NCBI GenBank assembly: GCA_020633125.1
Contig: JACKEH010000005.1
Location: 62,001 to 126,000, forward strand
Reading direction: 5' to 3'
DNA from: Sandaracinus sp.
GTDB taxonomy: Bacteria > Myxococcota_A > Polyangia > Polyangiales > Houyiibacteriaceae
Length of the DNA: 64,000 nt
Shown here: positions 32,443 to 40,298 of the stretch, piece by piece
Numbering within the stretch: position 1 is the stretch's first letter
Layout: every line of letters starts with the position of its first letter
Notes under the pieces: generated by a model
The model's input: only the letters and a program-made list of their open reading frames with translations
Told to the model about the DNA's origin: nothing
Databases searched by the model: none
Program-made: the position numbers and the translations under genes

Positions 32443-33279
32443 TCAGTGAGCGGGTGCCCGAAGTGTCAACACGACCAGCTCGGGGGGGACGCCGATCCGC
32501 ACGGGAATCATGCTGTTCCCCACGCCGCTCGTGACCCACAAATGGCGACCCTCTTCCACGTAGTGCCCGCGGACCCAGCGGGTGCCGAAACGTGAGGGAA
32601 CGAAGAGTGGACCGACGAGAGGGAGCCTCACTTGTCCGCCGTGGGTGTGCGCGGCGAGCGTGAGCGACACTTCCGAGGGCACGTCGACGAAGAGATCGGC
32701 GGTGTGTGTGACGACGATTCGCGGACCTTCGCTGCCGCGGAGCGCACGCAGGAGATCGTCGTGGCCGGTGTAGGCGTCGTCGACGCCCACCAAGTCGAGC
32801 GGCACCTCGGCGGGCAGGCGCCGGGTCTCGTTGACGAGCACGGGGATGCCGGCGCGCTCGAGCGTGTCGCGAACGCGCCTCGCGCCGAACCAATGGTCGT
32901 GGTTGCCGAGCACCGCGAACGTGCCGAGGGGCGCACGAAGGTTCGCGAGGTCTTCGGAGAGCGCGTTCAGGTTCGGCGTGCTCCGAAAGAGGCTCTTCGT
33001 GTCGACCAGGTCGCCGAGGAAGACGAGGAGATCGGCTTCTTGTGCGGCGAGACGATCGATCACCTTTCGGGTGCGCGCGCGGTCCATCGGCGGCGCGCCC
33101 ACGTGCAGGTCGCCGACGAGGCCGACCCGAAGTCCGTCGAGCGCGCGTGGCCACCCCGGCAAGTGCAGCTCGCGCTCGCGCACCACGAGGTGGCGAGGCT
33201 CGAGCACGGCCGCCCACACGAAGAGCGCGGCGGCGGCCCCGAAGAGCGCGCGCCAACGGCGGCGTCGCGGACGTTTCAC
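32443..33279 (-). CDS. Membrane-anchored metallophosphoesterase (YkuE-like)
   Basis: A 278-residue protein starting at the GTG at 33279, which overlaps the stop of the M61 peptidase gene as GTGA (another GTG at 33294 is less likely). A basic N-terminus and one span (~residues 12-27) are followed by the calcineurin-like fold. Metal-binding motifs are GDLHVG (~62), GDLVD (~94), GNHDHW (~129), THTAD and AHTHGGQ (~215). The D-x-H, G-D, G-N-H-D/E, H and G-H-x-H series is complete in form. The enzyme probably hydrolyses a phosphodiester at the outer face of the inner membrane, as proposed for YkuE relatives. Confidence 0.92.
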   Translation of the reverse strand: MKRPRRRRWRALFGAAAALFVWAAVLEPRHLVVRERELHLPGWPRALDGLRVGLVGDLHVGAPPMDRARTRKVIDRLAAQEADLLVFLGDLVDTKSLFRSTPNLNALSEDLANLRAPLGTFAVLGNHDHWFGARRVRDTLERAGIPVLVNETRRLPAEVPLDLVGVDDAYTGHDDLLRALRGSEGPRIVVTHTADLFVDVPSEVSLTLAAHTHGGQVRLPLVGPLFVPSRFGTRWVRGHYVEEGRHLWVTSGVGNSMIPVRIGVPPELVVLTLRAPAH

Positions 33280-35351
33280 CGGGGCGGGAGCCACGCGTCG
33301 AGCGCGCGGCGTTGACTGACATTCGCGCTCGGGTCGACCTCGAGCTGCCACGCGTCGGCGGGACGGCTTCCGAGGATCAACGTCGCGCGCCGCATGCGTC
33401 CGCGGCGCGAGAGCAAGACCTCGACCTCGTCGCCGGCCTGCAAGCGCGAGAGTCGCTCGTCGAGGTTGGTGGGCAGGCGCTCGTCGTCCAGCGCGACCAG
33501 CTCGTCTTCGACCTGCAAGCCCGCTTCGGCCGCGGGCGTGCCGCTCGTCACTTCGCGCACCATCAGCCGTCCGCCTTCGTTTGCGACGTCGGCGCCAAGC
33601 CACGCGGGGCGTTCGTCGCCCTCCGGCAAGGGGCGGAACCGCAGGCCGTAGTGCGCGAGCGTGCTGGTGAAGTCGAGCTCGCTCGTCTCGTCGACGGCCT
33701 GCGTGAAGAACCCCGAGAGGTCGCGACCGGCGATCTCGGAGACGAGCGCGCGGAAGCTCTCGCGCGTGTAGCCGGTCTCGCCGAAGCGCTCGTACGCGGC
33801 GCGCATGACGTCGTCGAGCGAGGAGCCCGACTCGCGGAGCTCGGCGTCGAGGAGGAACGCGACGATGGCGCCCTTCGTGTAGTAGCTGACGCGGCTGCTG
33901 CGCGCGTGCTCGTCGGGGCGGTAGAATTTGATCCACGTGTCGAACGACGCGTCGCCGAGCGATTGAATGCTGCGGCCGGGCGCGTCGTGCAGGCGCTGGA
34001 TCTGCTTCGAGAGCAGCGTGAGGTATTGCTCGCGCGTCGTGAGGCCGGCGCGGTGGACGAGCAGGTCGTCGTAATAGGACGTGATGCCTTCGACGATCCA
34101 GAGCTCACGAAGGTAGACCTCGTGCTCGTAGTCGAAGGGGCCGAGCACCTCGGGGCGAAGGCGTTTGACGTTCCAGGTGTGGAAGAGCTCGTGGCTCGCC
34201 AGGCCGAGCCAGCCGCGGTACGCGTCGTCGTTTCGCGCGTCCCAGCGGTCGCCCATCATCATCGTCGAGCGCGAGTGCTCGAGGCCACCGCCGCCGCCGA
34301 GCAACACGTTGAAGAACACGTAGCGGGGGTAGGGCACGACGCCCCAGAAGTCGTGTTGGGTGGCGACGATGCGCGCGAGATCGTCGGCCGCGCGCGCGTC
34401 GTCCCAGACCGGTGCGCCGCCGATCGTGGCGAGCAAGTGCGGCACACCGCTGACCTCGCGTTCTTCGACGATCACGTCGCCGCAGACGATCGGCGAGTCG
34501 ACGAGCGTGTCGAAGTCGTGCGCCGCGTAGCGAAGCGTGGTCGGCACGTCGTCGGCGTCGAGGCTCGGCGCCTCGTCGGCGGGGGGCTCGGCGGGCGGGG
34601 CCTCGGCCGGCGCTTCGGCGGGAGCCTCGGCGGGCTCCTCCGTGGGCGCTGCTTCGGCGGGAGCGTCGGCGGCTTCGGCAGGTGCCTCTTGCGCCGGGGC
34701 TTCGCTCGGGGCGGCATCGGCGGGCTCCGCCTCGAGCGGATCGAGGGCGCTCACGCAGCGCGCCCAACCCGGCGCGCGCGTCACGCGGACCTCTTGGGGC
34801 AAGTCGATGCGATCGACCGGCGCCAGGAAGAGGCTCGCGCCGTTCAGCACTCCGACGTCGGGGTCCACGTAGCTCGTACGCACGCTCGCCTCGCGTGCGT
34901 AGACCCGGTAGCGGACGACCACGCGCTCGGGCAGCGGGCCTTCGCCTTCGATCCGCCACCGGTTCTTCGCGACCTTCTCCATCGAGAGGCGCTCCCCCTC
35001 GGGCGTCGTCGCGCCTTCGCTCTCCACCTGACGGGCGTACTCGCGGATCAGGTACGAGCCTGGCGTCCACACCGGCATGAAGAGCTCGAGCGAGTCGCCT
35101 TGGGTCGGAAAGATGGACCGCACCTCGATGTAGTGCGTGCTCGGTTCGGGAAACGAGAGCTCGTGCGACACGGTGTCGCCGACCAACTCGGGCAATGCGG
35201 TTGGAATCTCGCGACGAACCTCCCCGCGGGTCACGGGCTCCGGGGCTTCCGACGTCTCGTCCTCGGCGTGGGGCGTGCAGCCCATGTGGTCGGGGGTGCA
35301 ACCGAAGAAGAGCGCCACGAGCAAGGCGACGGAGTGGCGGGGGGAACGCAT
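33276..35351 (-). CDS. M61-family peptidase lipoprotein with PDZ domain
   Basis: A 691-residue lipoprotein (signal ending LFFGC). The N-terminal beta domain (FMPVWTPGSYLIREYARQVE) is typical of glycyl-aminopeptidase-type M61 proteins. The zinc site is HELFHTWN at residues 387-394, with the third ligand in the later WIVEGITSYY. A PDZ domain lies near the C-terminus (EVTSGTPAAEAGLQVEDELVAL). Unusual is a ~60-residue stretch of nearly pure Ala, Glu, Pro and Asp (about residues 208-268) inserted before the catalytic domain. It probably cleaves peptides in the periplasm or at the surface. It is coupled to the phosphoesterase gene downstream. Confidence 0.93.
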   Translation of the reverse strand: MRSPRHSVALLVALFFGCTPDHMGCTPHAEDETSEAPEPVTRGEVRREIPTALPELVGDTVSHELSFPEPSTHYIEVRSIFPTQGDSLELFMPVWTPGSYLIREYARQVESEGATTPEGERLSMEKVAKNRWRIEGEGPLPERVVVRYRVYAREASVRTSYVDPDVGVLNGASLFLAPVDRIDLPQEVRVTRAPGWARCVSALDPLEAEPADAAPSEAPAQEAPAEAADAPAEAAPTEEPAEAPAEAPAEAPPAEPPADEAPSLDADDVPTTLRYAAHDFDTLVDSPIVCGDVIVEEREVSGVPHLLATIGGAPVWDDARAADDLARIVATQHDFWGVVPYPRYVFFNVLLGGGGGLEHSRSTMMMGDRWDARNDDAYRGWLGLASHELFHTWNVKRLRPEVLGPFDYEHEVYLRELWIVEGITSYYDDLLVHRAGLTTREQYLTLLSKQIQRLHDAPGRSIQSLGDASFDTWIKFYRPDEHARSSRVSYYTKGAIVAFLLDAELRESGSSLDDVMRAAYERFGETGYTRESFRALVSEIAGRDLSGFFTQAVDETSELDFTSTLAHYGLRFRPLPEGDERPAWLGADVANEGGRLMVREVTSGTPAAEAGLQVEDELVALDDERLPTNLDERLSRLQAGDEVEVLLSRRGRMRRATLILGSRPADAWQLEVDPSANVSQRRALDAWLPPR

Positions 35352-35417
35352 CGGTTTTGCTGGTACCGCGGAAGGCGGCGAGAAGCCAGCAAGTGGGGGG
35401 TGGGAGGTGGTTTGGTG

Positions 35418-35447
35418 TCGGAGTCGGAGTCGGAGTCGGAGTCGGAG
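35418..35447. repeat. TCGGAG hexamer array (5 units)
   Basis: Five perfect TCGGAG copies just upstream of the M61 gene start, at the outer edge of four-helix cassette 2. Confidence 0.9.
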
Positions 35448-35640
35448 TGGGTGTGGTTCTCATCCTGACGCGAGCACGGGCACCGGAACCGCGCTTCGCG
35501 CCTCAGAGACAGAGTCCGAGACGGCGCTTCGCGCCACCGCCGCTTCGCGGCCTCACGGCTTCGCCGACACGGCGCTTCGCGCCACGAACACCCACGAAAC
35601 GCAGTCGAATCGTGACGTGGTAGAGCCTGAGAAGTGGGGG
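35448..35640. repeat. Degenerate GC-hairpin repeat region before cassette 2
   Basis: Short units around GACGGCGCTTCGCGCC and GCCGCTTCGCGGC recur (35520, 35540, 35570). Each is close to palindromic. The stretch 43727-43770 holds a related fragment. No gene is seen. Confidence 0.6.
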
Positions 35641-35673
35641 CGGCACGTCGAAGAATCGTTCGCCAAGAAGCAC

Positions 35674-35819
35674 GGGCTCTCCAGGGTCGGGGCGGCTGGC
35701 TCATGCGTGGGCTGCGAGACAGTCGCGCCAGCCCATCGACACACGCGAAACGAAGCGGGCTGTCACGCCTCTCTCGCGTGAGGCGCGCATGAGCCAGCCG
35801 CCCCAACCCTTCCGAGCCC
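35674..35819 (+). promoter_or_regulatory. Leader/CDS inverted repeat of four-helix gene, copy 2
   Basis: Leader arm 35674-35707 pairs with 35786-35819 (start codon and first ~10 codons), 30 of 34 positions. The inner 19 bp are perfect. The single mismatch and the three-base mismatch block sit as in copy 1 although the paired sequences differ (GGGGCG here, GGGATG in copy 1). The interior is 78 nt and keeps the GCGAGA/TCTCGC stem. Confidence 0.8.
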
Positions 35820-36127
35820 TCCACGTCGCCTACCAACTCATCGAGTCCCTCGGACCCGTGATTCCGGTGATTCGCAAACACGACGCGAGTCTCGCGGACC
35901 AACTGCGTCGTGCAGCGCAGTCGGTCGCGTTGAATCTCGCGGAGTCGACCGGAAACTCTCGCGGAAACCGACGACTTCGCATCGAGACCGCGTTCGGGTC
36001 CGCGCAAGAGACGAAGGCAGCGCTGCACGTCGCACGCTGCTGGCGCTACGTCGACGACGCAGCAGTCACGCGCGCGTTCGACCTCGCGGACACCGTCGCG
36101 AAGCTCTGCTGGAGGCTCACTCGGTAG
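35789..36127 (+). CDS. Four-helix-bundle protein (23S rRNA IVS/S23 family), copy 2
   Basis: A 112-residue paralogue of the protein at 23481, with the same Met-Ser-Gln-Pro start and the same core ([20 protein letters not shown], then [21 protein letters not shown]). The region between helices 1 and 2 (ESLGPVIPVIRKHDA) and the last helix differ most. The protein is intact and the core is strongly conserved at protein level, which suggests it is under selection. Its 5' leader contains the covarying arm. It is read towards the oppositely oriented copy 3, with a hexamer array and another repeat array between them. Confidence 0.9.
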   Translation: MSQPPQPFRALHVAYQLIESLGPVIPVIRKHDASLADQLRRAAQSVALNLAESTGNSRGNRRLRIETAFGSAQETKAALHVARCWRYVDDAAVTRAFDLADTVAKLCWRLTR

Positions 36128-36194
36128 CGGCTCCGGCCCGCTCCTCGGGGCCCTTCGGGGCCCCATCGCGCGTCAGGATGAGAACCGCACCGAG

Positions 36195-36266
36195 TCGGAG
36201 TCGGAGTCGGAGTCGGAGTCGGAGTCGGAGTCGGAGTCGGAGTCGGAGTCGGAGTCGGAGTCGGAG
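36195..36266. repeat. TCGGAG hexamer array (12 units)
   Basis: Twelve perfect copies of TCGGAG between four-helix cassettes 2 and 3. Confidence 0.95.
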
Positions 36267-36490
36267 ACGCCGCGTGCTTCGCGCATCGGAGACGCCGCTT
36301 TCGCGGCTGCGCGCTTCGCGCTTCGGAGAGGCCGCTCGCGGCCGCGCGCTTCGCGCTACGGAGACGCCGCTTCGCGGCTACGCGCTTCGCGCTACGGAGA
36401 CGCGCTCCGCGGCTGCGCGCTTCGCGCCTCGGAGACGCCGCTTCGCGGCTGCGCGCTTCGCGCCTCGGCGACGCGTTCCGCGCGCGGCCG
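36267..36490. repeat. ~36-bp tandem array with CTTCGCG hairpins
   Basis: About six units close to GACGCCGCTTCGCGGCTGC followed by GCGCTTCGCGCTACGGA. Each unit holds two small self-complementary blocks (GCCGCTTCGCGGC and GCGCTTCGCGC). It lies 3' of copy 3 (minus strand). No gene is seen. Confidence 0.85.
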
Positions 36491-36553
36491 TGGCGGAGGC
36501 GTAGCCGACGCCGAGGCCGCCGCGCGAGGCGGCGGCGCCGGGCCGCCGGTTGG

Positions 36554-36898
36554 CTACCGCGCGTGGAGCATTCGCCAGCAGGCGGCCGCGACTCGGTCCG
36601 CGAGCTCGTAGGCTCGGTCGGCCGGAGCGTTCGGCACGTAGCCCCACGCTTGTGCGACGCGAAGCGCCGTCTGGGTTTCGTACGCGCTGCCGAGCGCCGA
36701 CTGCAGGCGAAGCCGCCGGTTGCCGCCGGCGTGGCCGCGCGCTTCGGCGAGATTCAGTGCCACGGACTGAGCGGCACGTCGCAGCTGGTCCGCGAGCGGA
36801 CGGTCGTGCCGTGCCACCGCGCGTACCAGCTCGGGCAACGCGGCGATGAGGTCGTAGGCGAGTTGGAGGGGTCGGAAGGTCGGGTGGGGCTGGCTCAT
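36554..36898 (-). CDS. Four-helix-bundle protein (23S rRNA IVS/S23 family), copy 3
   Basis: A 114-residue paralogue on the minus strand, starting at ATG 36898 (Met-Ser-Gln-Pro-His). The core [20 protein letters not shown] and GNRRLRLQSALGSAYETQTAL is kept. It is closer to copy 1 than to copy 2 in length, leader (85-nt interior) and flanks. The ribosome site region reads GTGGGGCGCTGC, weaker than in copy 1. Same structural family as described for copy 1; the target RNA or partner is unknown. Confidence 0.9.
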   Translation of the reverse strand: MSQPHPTFRPLQLAYDLIAALPELVRAVARHDRPLADQLRRAAQSVALNLAEARGHAGGNRRLRLQSALGSAYETQTALRVAQAWGYVPNAPADRAYELADRVAAACWRMLHAR

Positions 36899-37018
36899 GC
36901 AGCGCCCCACGCGAGAGAGGCGTGCCAGCCGGCACGCGCGACACCGTGACGAATGAAGGCTGGCGCGACTGTCTCGCACCAGAGCGCATGAGCCAGCCCC
37001 ACCCGGCCTGCAGACCCC
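36868..37018 (-). promoter_or_regulatory. Leader/CDS inverted repeat of four-helix gene, copy 3
   Basis: Leader arm 36986-37018 pairs with 36868-36900, 30 of 33 positions. The inner 20 bp are perfect. Outer arm sequence GGGGTC replaces GGGCTT of copy 1 on both sides. The inner GCCAGCC/GGCTGGC stem is fully paired here. Confidence 0.8.
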
Positions 37019-37096
37019 GTCCCCCCAAGCAGCCCTTTGGATGCCAGCACCCCCACTTCTCGAACTCGACGAAGTAGGGCTTCTCGAACGCCAAGC

Positions 37097-37512
37097 GAGC
37101 GAAGCGAAGCGCGTCGTTGAAGCGCGAAGCGGGCCGCTGAAGCGCGAAGCGCGCCGTTGAAGCGCGAAGCGCGTCGTTGAGCGCGAAGCGCGCCGTTGAA
37201 GCGCGAAGCGCGTCGTTGAGCGCGAAGCGCGTCGTGGAAGCGCGAAGCGCGTCTCTGCAGCGCGAAGCGCGTCTCAGCAGCGCGAAGCGCGTCTCAGCAG
37301 CGCGAAGCGCGTCTCAGCAGCGCGAAGCGCGTCTCTGCAGCGCGAAGCGCGTCTCTGCAGCGCAAAGCGCGTCTCAGCAGCGCGAAGCGCGTCTCGGTAG
37401 CGCGAAGCGCGTCTCCGCAGCGCGAAGCGCGTCTCGGCAGCGCGAAGCGCGTCTCCGCAGCGCGAAGCGCGTCTCTGCAGCGCGAAGCGCGTCTCTGAAG
37501 CGCGTCGCCGAA
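37097..37512. repeat. ~20-bp tandem array with GCGCGAAGCGC core, 5' of copy 3
   Basis: About 20 units of the same type as 23921-24266, some 18-19 bp long (GTTGA, GTTGAA, TCAGCA, TCTGCA, TCGGTA variants). It lies upstream of cassette 3 in that cassette's own orientation, whereas the first array lies downstream of cassette 1. It ends ~55 nt before the GT39-like gene. Confidence 0.95.
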
Positions 37513-37568
37513 GCGGAAAGCGTCCTCACTAGCGCACCCCCACCCGCTCATGCGAGCGTCCCTCCCGC

Positions 37569-39089
37569 GTGTCGTGGGCCCGCCGTCATCGCTTCGACCT
37601 CGCCGGTCTTCTCGCGGCGCTCGTGTACGGTGCCCCGTCGCTTCGGTACCTCTACGGGCCCGACCAAGCGATGTTCCACTACGTCGCGCGTGAGTGGCTC
37701 GCGGGGCGACTTCCGTACCGCGACGTCTTCGACGTGAAGCCGCCGGGCGTCTTCGTGCTCGAGGCGGTGTTGCTCGCGTGCTTCGGCGAGTCGCAGGTCG
37801 TGCTGCGCCTCGTGTCGTGGCTCGCCGTGGTCGGCACGGGCGCGATGGCCGCGGCCGCCTGGCAGACGTCGGGGGAGCGTCGTCCCGGGGTGCTCGGGCT
37901 CGGCGCGTTCCTCGCCTCGGCGTGGCACTTCGGCGCCTTCGACTTCTACCACTCCGCGCAGACCGAGCTCTTTCAGAGCTTCTTCTTGATCGCCGGTCTA
38001 CTCGCGGCGCGTCGTTCACGGCCGGGCCTCGCCGGCGTGCTGCTGGGCGTCGCGGTGCTCTTCAAGCTCACGGCGGTCGTGCCGGCGGCGTTGATCGGGC
38101 TCGTGTGCTTCGGACGCCGGCCGAAGGAGCTGGCGAAGCTCGTCGTCGGTGGGGCCACCCCGCTTGCGCTCTTCGTCGCCTCCTACGCGCTCGTCGACGT
38201 CTTCGGCGAGGGCGGCGCGTTGGCCTCTCTCGCGCACTACGTCGAGCTCGTCGCGCACTACGGGACGAGCGCGAAGCCTTCGCTCGGGGCGCGCCTCTCG
38301 ACGTTCTGGCTCGAGAACGTCGCGTGGCTGTTGGTCGCGGTCGCGACCACCGGGCTCGGCTGGCGCGAGCGAAGCGCGGGCGATCGTCGGCAGGTGCTGC
38401 TGGGCGCGGCGCTCTTCGTCGGCAGCGCGGCGGCGGTGCTCTCGCAAGGGAAGCTGAGCGTCTACCAATGGGACGTCACCAGCGGCTTTCTCGTGCTCTG
38501 GTTGCTCGCCGCGATGCGTCCGCTTCCGATGCGCGCGGTCTGGGGCACGGCGATCGTGCTCGCGGCGTTGCCGCTCGTGCGACCGGGCGCGTTCTACGGC
38601 GCCCACGTTCGCACGGTGCTCGCGGGCGAATCCGTCGAGCCGGCGATGGTGCATCCCGACTTCCTCTACGCGTACGCCGACCAACGCCGCATGGCGGAGG
38701 CCTTCGAGGCGCGCGGGCTGCGTCCCGGCGACGCGCTGCACGTCCGCGGTTACGAGCCGACGGTCTACGTGCTCACGGGCGGGCGCTCGCCCGCGCGTTT
38801 CTTCGAGAACCACCTGCACTCGTGGTGGGTGCGCGACGTCGAGGCGCTCGAAGCGGCGAAGCACGACCACTACGCGCGCTTGAGCGACGCGGCCCCGCGC
38901 TTCTTCGCGACGCGGCCCGAGCTACCGGTCGACGTCGAGGTGTTGGAGGCCGCGGGCTACGAGGCTTTCGCGGAGGTCGGCCGCTTCACGCTCTGGGAGC
39001 GTGTGCGTGCCGACGCTCCGGCGCCGCGTTGGCCCGAAGGCTGGTGGCGGGAACCCGAGCGCCGGGCACGCGAACGCGCGGAGCACTGA
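37569..39089 (+). CDS. Glycosyltransferase-39-like integral membrane protein
   Basis: A 506-residue protein from a GTG at 37569 with about nine to ten membrane spans. The first large loop has YGPDQAMFHYVAREWLAGRLPYRD and DVKPPGVFVLEAVL, typical of ArnT/PMT-type enzymes, where the early acidic residue and the K-P-P-G element belong to the active-site loop. The C-terminal ~150 residues are soluble (RPGDALHVRGYEPTVYVLTGGRSPARFF) and probably periplasmic. Such enzymes transfer a sugar from a polyprenyl-phosphate donor to lipid or protein. Donor and acceptor are unknown. The upstream region is repeat array, so the promoter must lie within about 60 nt or inside the array. Confidence 0.82.
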   Translation: MSWARRHRFDLAGLLAALVYGAPSLRYLYGPDQAMFHYVAREWLAGRLPYRDVFDVKPPGVFVLEAVLLACFGESQVVLRLVSWLAVVGTGAMAAAAWQTSGERRPGVLGLGAFLASAWHFGAFDFYHSAQTELFQSFFLIAGLLAARRSRPGLAGVLLGVAVLFKLTAVVPAALIGLVCFGRRPKELAKLVVGGATPLALFVASYALVDVFGEGGALASLAHYVELVAHYGTSAKPSLGARLSTFWLENVAWLLVAVATTGLGWRERSAGDRRQVLLGAALFVGSAAAVLSQGKLSVYQWDVTSGFLVLWLLAAMRPLPMRAVWGTAIVLAALPLVRPGAFYGAHVRTVLAGESVEPAMVHPDFLYAYADQRRMAEAFEARGLRPGDALHVRGYEPTVYVLTGGRSPARFFENHLHSWWVRDVEALEAAKHDHYARLSDAAPRFFATRPELPVDVEVLEAAGYEAFAEVGRFTLWERVRADAPAPRWPEGWWREPERRARERAEH

Positions 39090-39157
39090 AGGCGCGTCGC
39101 CGAGGAAGCACCCACGTTCGCCGCGCGCGACCTTCGCCGCGCGCCCCCACGAGCCGG

Positions 39158-40195
39158 TCAGCCGCGACGGTCGACGCGGGCGCGCACGCTGCTGTGCACG
39201 AGGTCTTGCACGTACTCCGCGCGCAGGAAGTCGTGCGGGAAGCCGAGCGCGATGCGGCTGACCTCGTCGAGCTTCACGAGGTGCTCCGGCGAGAGCTTCA
39301 CCTCGCTCGCGCGCATCGTGTCCGCGATCTGCTCGACCTTTCGTGCGCCGACGATCGGCAGGTAGCCGTAGCCGCGGTTTGCCACCCACGCCGTCGCGAC
39401 CTGTGCGCTCGTGGCGCCGAGCTCGTCCGCCACCGAGTCGACCGCACGTGCGATCGTGAGGGCACGCTCGCTGGTGCGTCCGCGTTGTTCGTTGCCCTCC
39501 TGCCGAAGCGAGTCGACGTCGCCGCCGCGCGTGTACTTGCCCGTGAGCACGCCGCCACCGAGCGGACCCCACGCGAGCACGGAGAGCCCGAAGTGTTCCG
39601 CCATCGGGAGCAGGTCACGCTCCGGCGTGCGCTGGAGCAGGCTGTATTCGATCTGCAGGCCGACGAAGGGCGTCCAGCCACGCAGCTCGGCCGCGACGTT
39701 CGACGCGGAGACCACCCACGCGGGCGTGTCGCTGACGCCGACGTAGAGCAGCTTGCCCGCGCGCACGAGGTCGTCGAGCGCGCGCATCGTCTCTTCGTAG
39801 GGCGTCTGATCGTCCCAGGCGTGCACCCAGAGGAGGTCGATGTAATCGGTGCCGAGGCGGCGCAGGCTCGCTTCCACCGAACGCACGAGGTTCTTGCGTT
39901 GGTTGCCCGACGCGTTCGGGTCCTGACCGTCCATCGAGAGCGTGTACTTCGTCGCGACGACGGTGCGGTCGCGTTTGCCCGCGAGCCAACGGCCGACGAT
40001 CTCTTCCGTCTGGCCGCCGTGGTATTTGTTGGCGGTGTCGAGGAAGTTGCCGCCCGCTTCCGCGTAGGCGTCGAGGACGCGGTGGCTCGTCGCTTCGTCC
40101 GCGCCGAAGCCCCAGGCGTCGCCGAAGCTCATGGTGCCGAGGCAGAGCTCCGAGACCCGGAGGCCGGACTTTCCGAGCATTCGATATCGCAGCAT
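39158..40195 (-). CDS. Aldo/keto reductase
   Basis: A 345-residue NADPH-dependent oxidoreductase of the AKR superfamily, cytoplasmic. AGGAGG lies 5 nt before the ATG at 40195. Motifs: LGTMSFGDAWG near residue 20, catalytic Asp-Tyr-Lys-His set seen as FLDTANKYHGG (~51-60), VVATKYTLSM (~79) and DLLWVHAWDD (~120), then the NADPH-site GVSDTPAWVV and ILPIVGARKVEQIADTM near the end (PIVGARKVEQ). It is closest by eye to the L-glyceraldehyde-3-phosphate-reductase/YajO-like group. The substrate is not clear. It is followed by the GT39-like gene in convergent orientation. Confidence 0.93.
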   Translation of the reverse strand: MLRYRMLGKSGLRVSELCLGTMSFGDAWGFGADEATSHRVLDAYAEAGGNFLDTANKYHGGQTEEIVGRWLAGKRDRTVVATKYTLSMDGQDPNASGNQRKNLVRSVEASLRRLGTDYIDLLWVHAWDDQTPYEETMRALDDLVRAGKLLYVGVSDTPAWVVSASNVAAELRGWTPFVGLQIEYSLLQRTPERDLLPMAEHFGLSVLAWGPLGGGVLTGKYTRGGDVDSLRQEGNEQRGRTSERALTIARAVDSVADELGATSAQVATAWVANRGYGYLPIVGARKVEQIADTMRASEVKLSPEHLVKLDEVSRIALGFPHDFLRAEYVQDLVHSSVRARVDRRG

Positions 40196-40298
40196 GGTTC
40201 CTCCTGGGCGCGAGCGCGCGCCGAGCCCGGGTGGTCGCACGAGCTCGGCGGGACGTTACCGACGAAGGACGCCGAACGACGTGACGTCTTCGACGCGT

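Larger units (their letters stand above)
36478..37077 (-). repeat. Dispersed ~600-bp unit carrying four-helix gene, copy 3
   Basis: Reverse-strand counterpart of 23303-23900, matching from ACTTCGTCGAGTTCGAGAAG upstream to the GC-rich 3' flank. Inverted relative to copies 1 and 2. Confidence 0.7.

Noticed and set aside
23481..37018. Diversity-generating retroelement (four-helix proteins as Avd)
   Set aside because: No reverse transcriptase, template repeat or variable repeat was found near any of the three genes.
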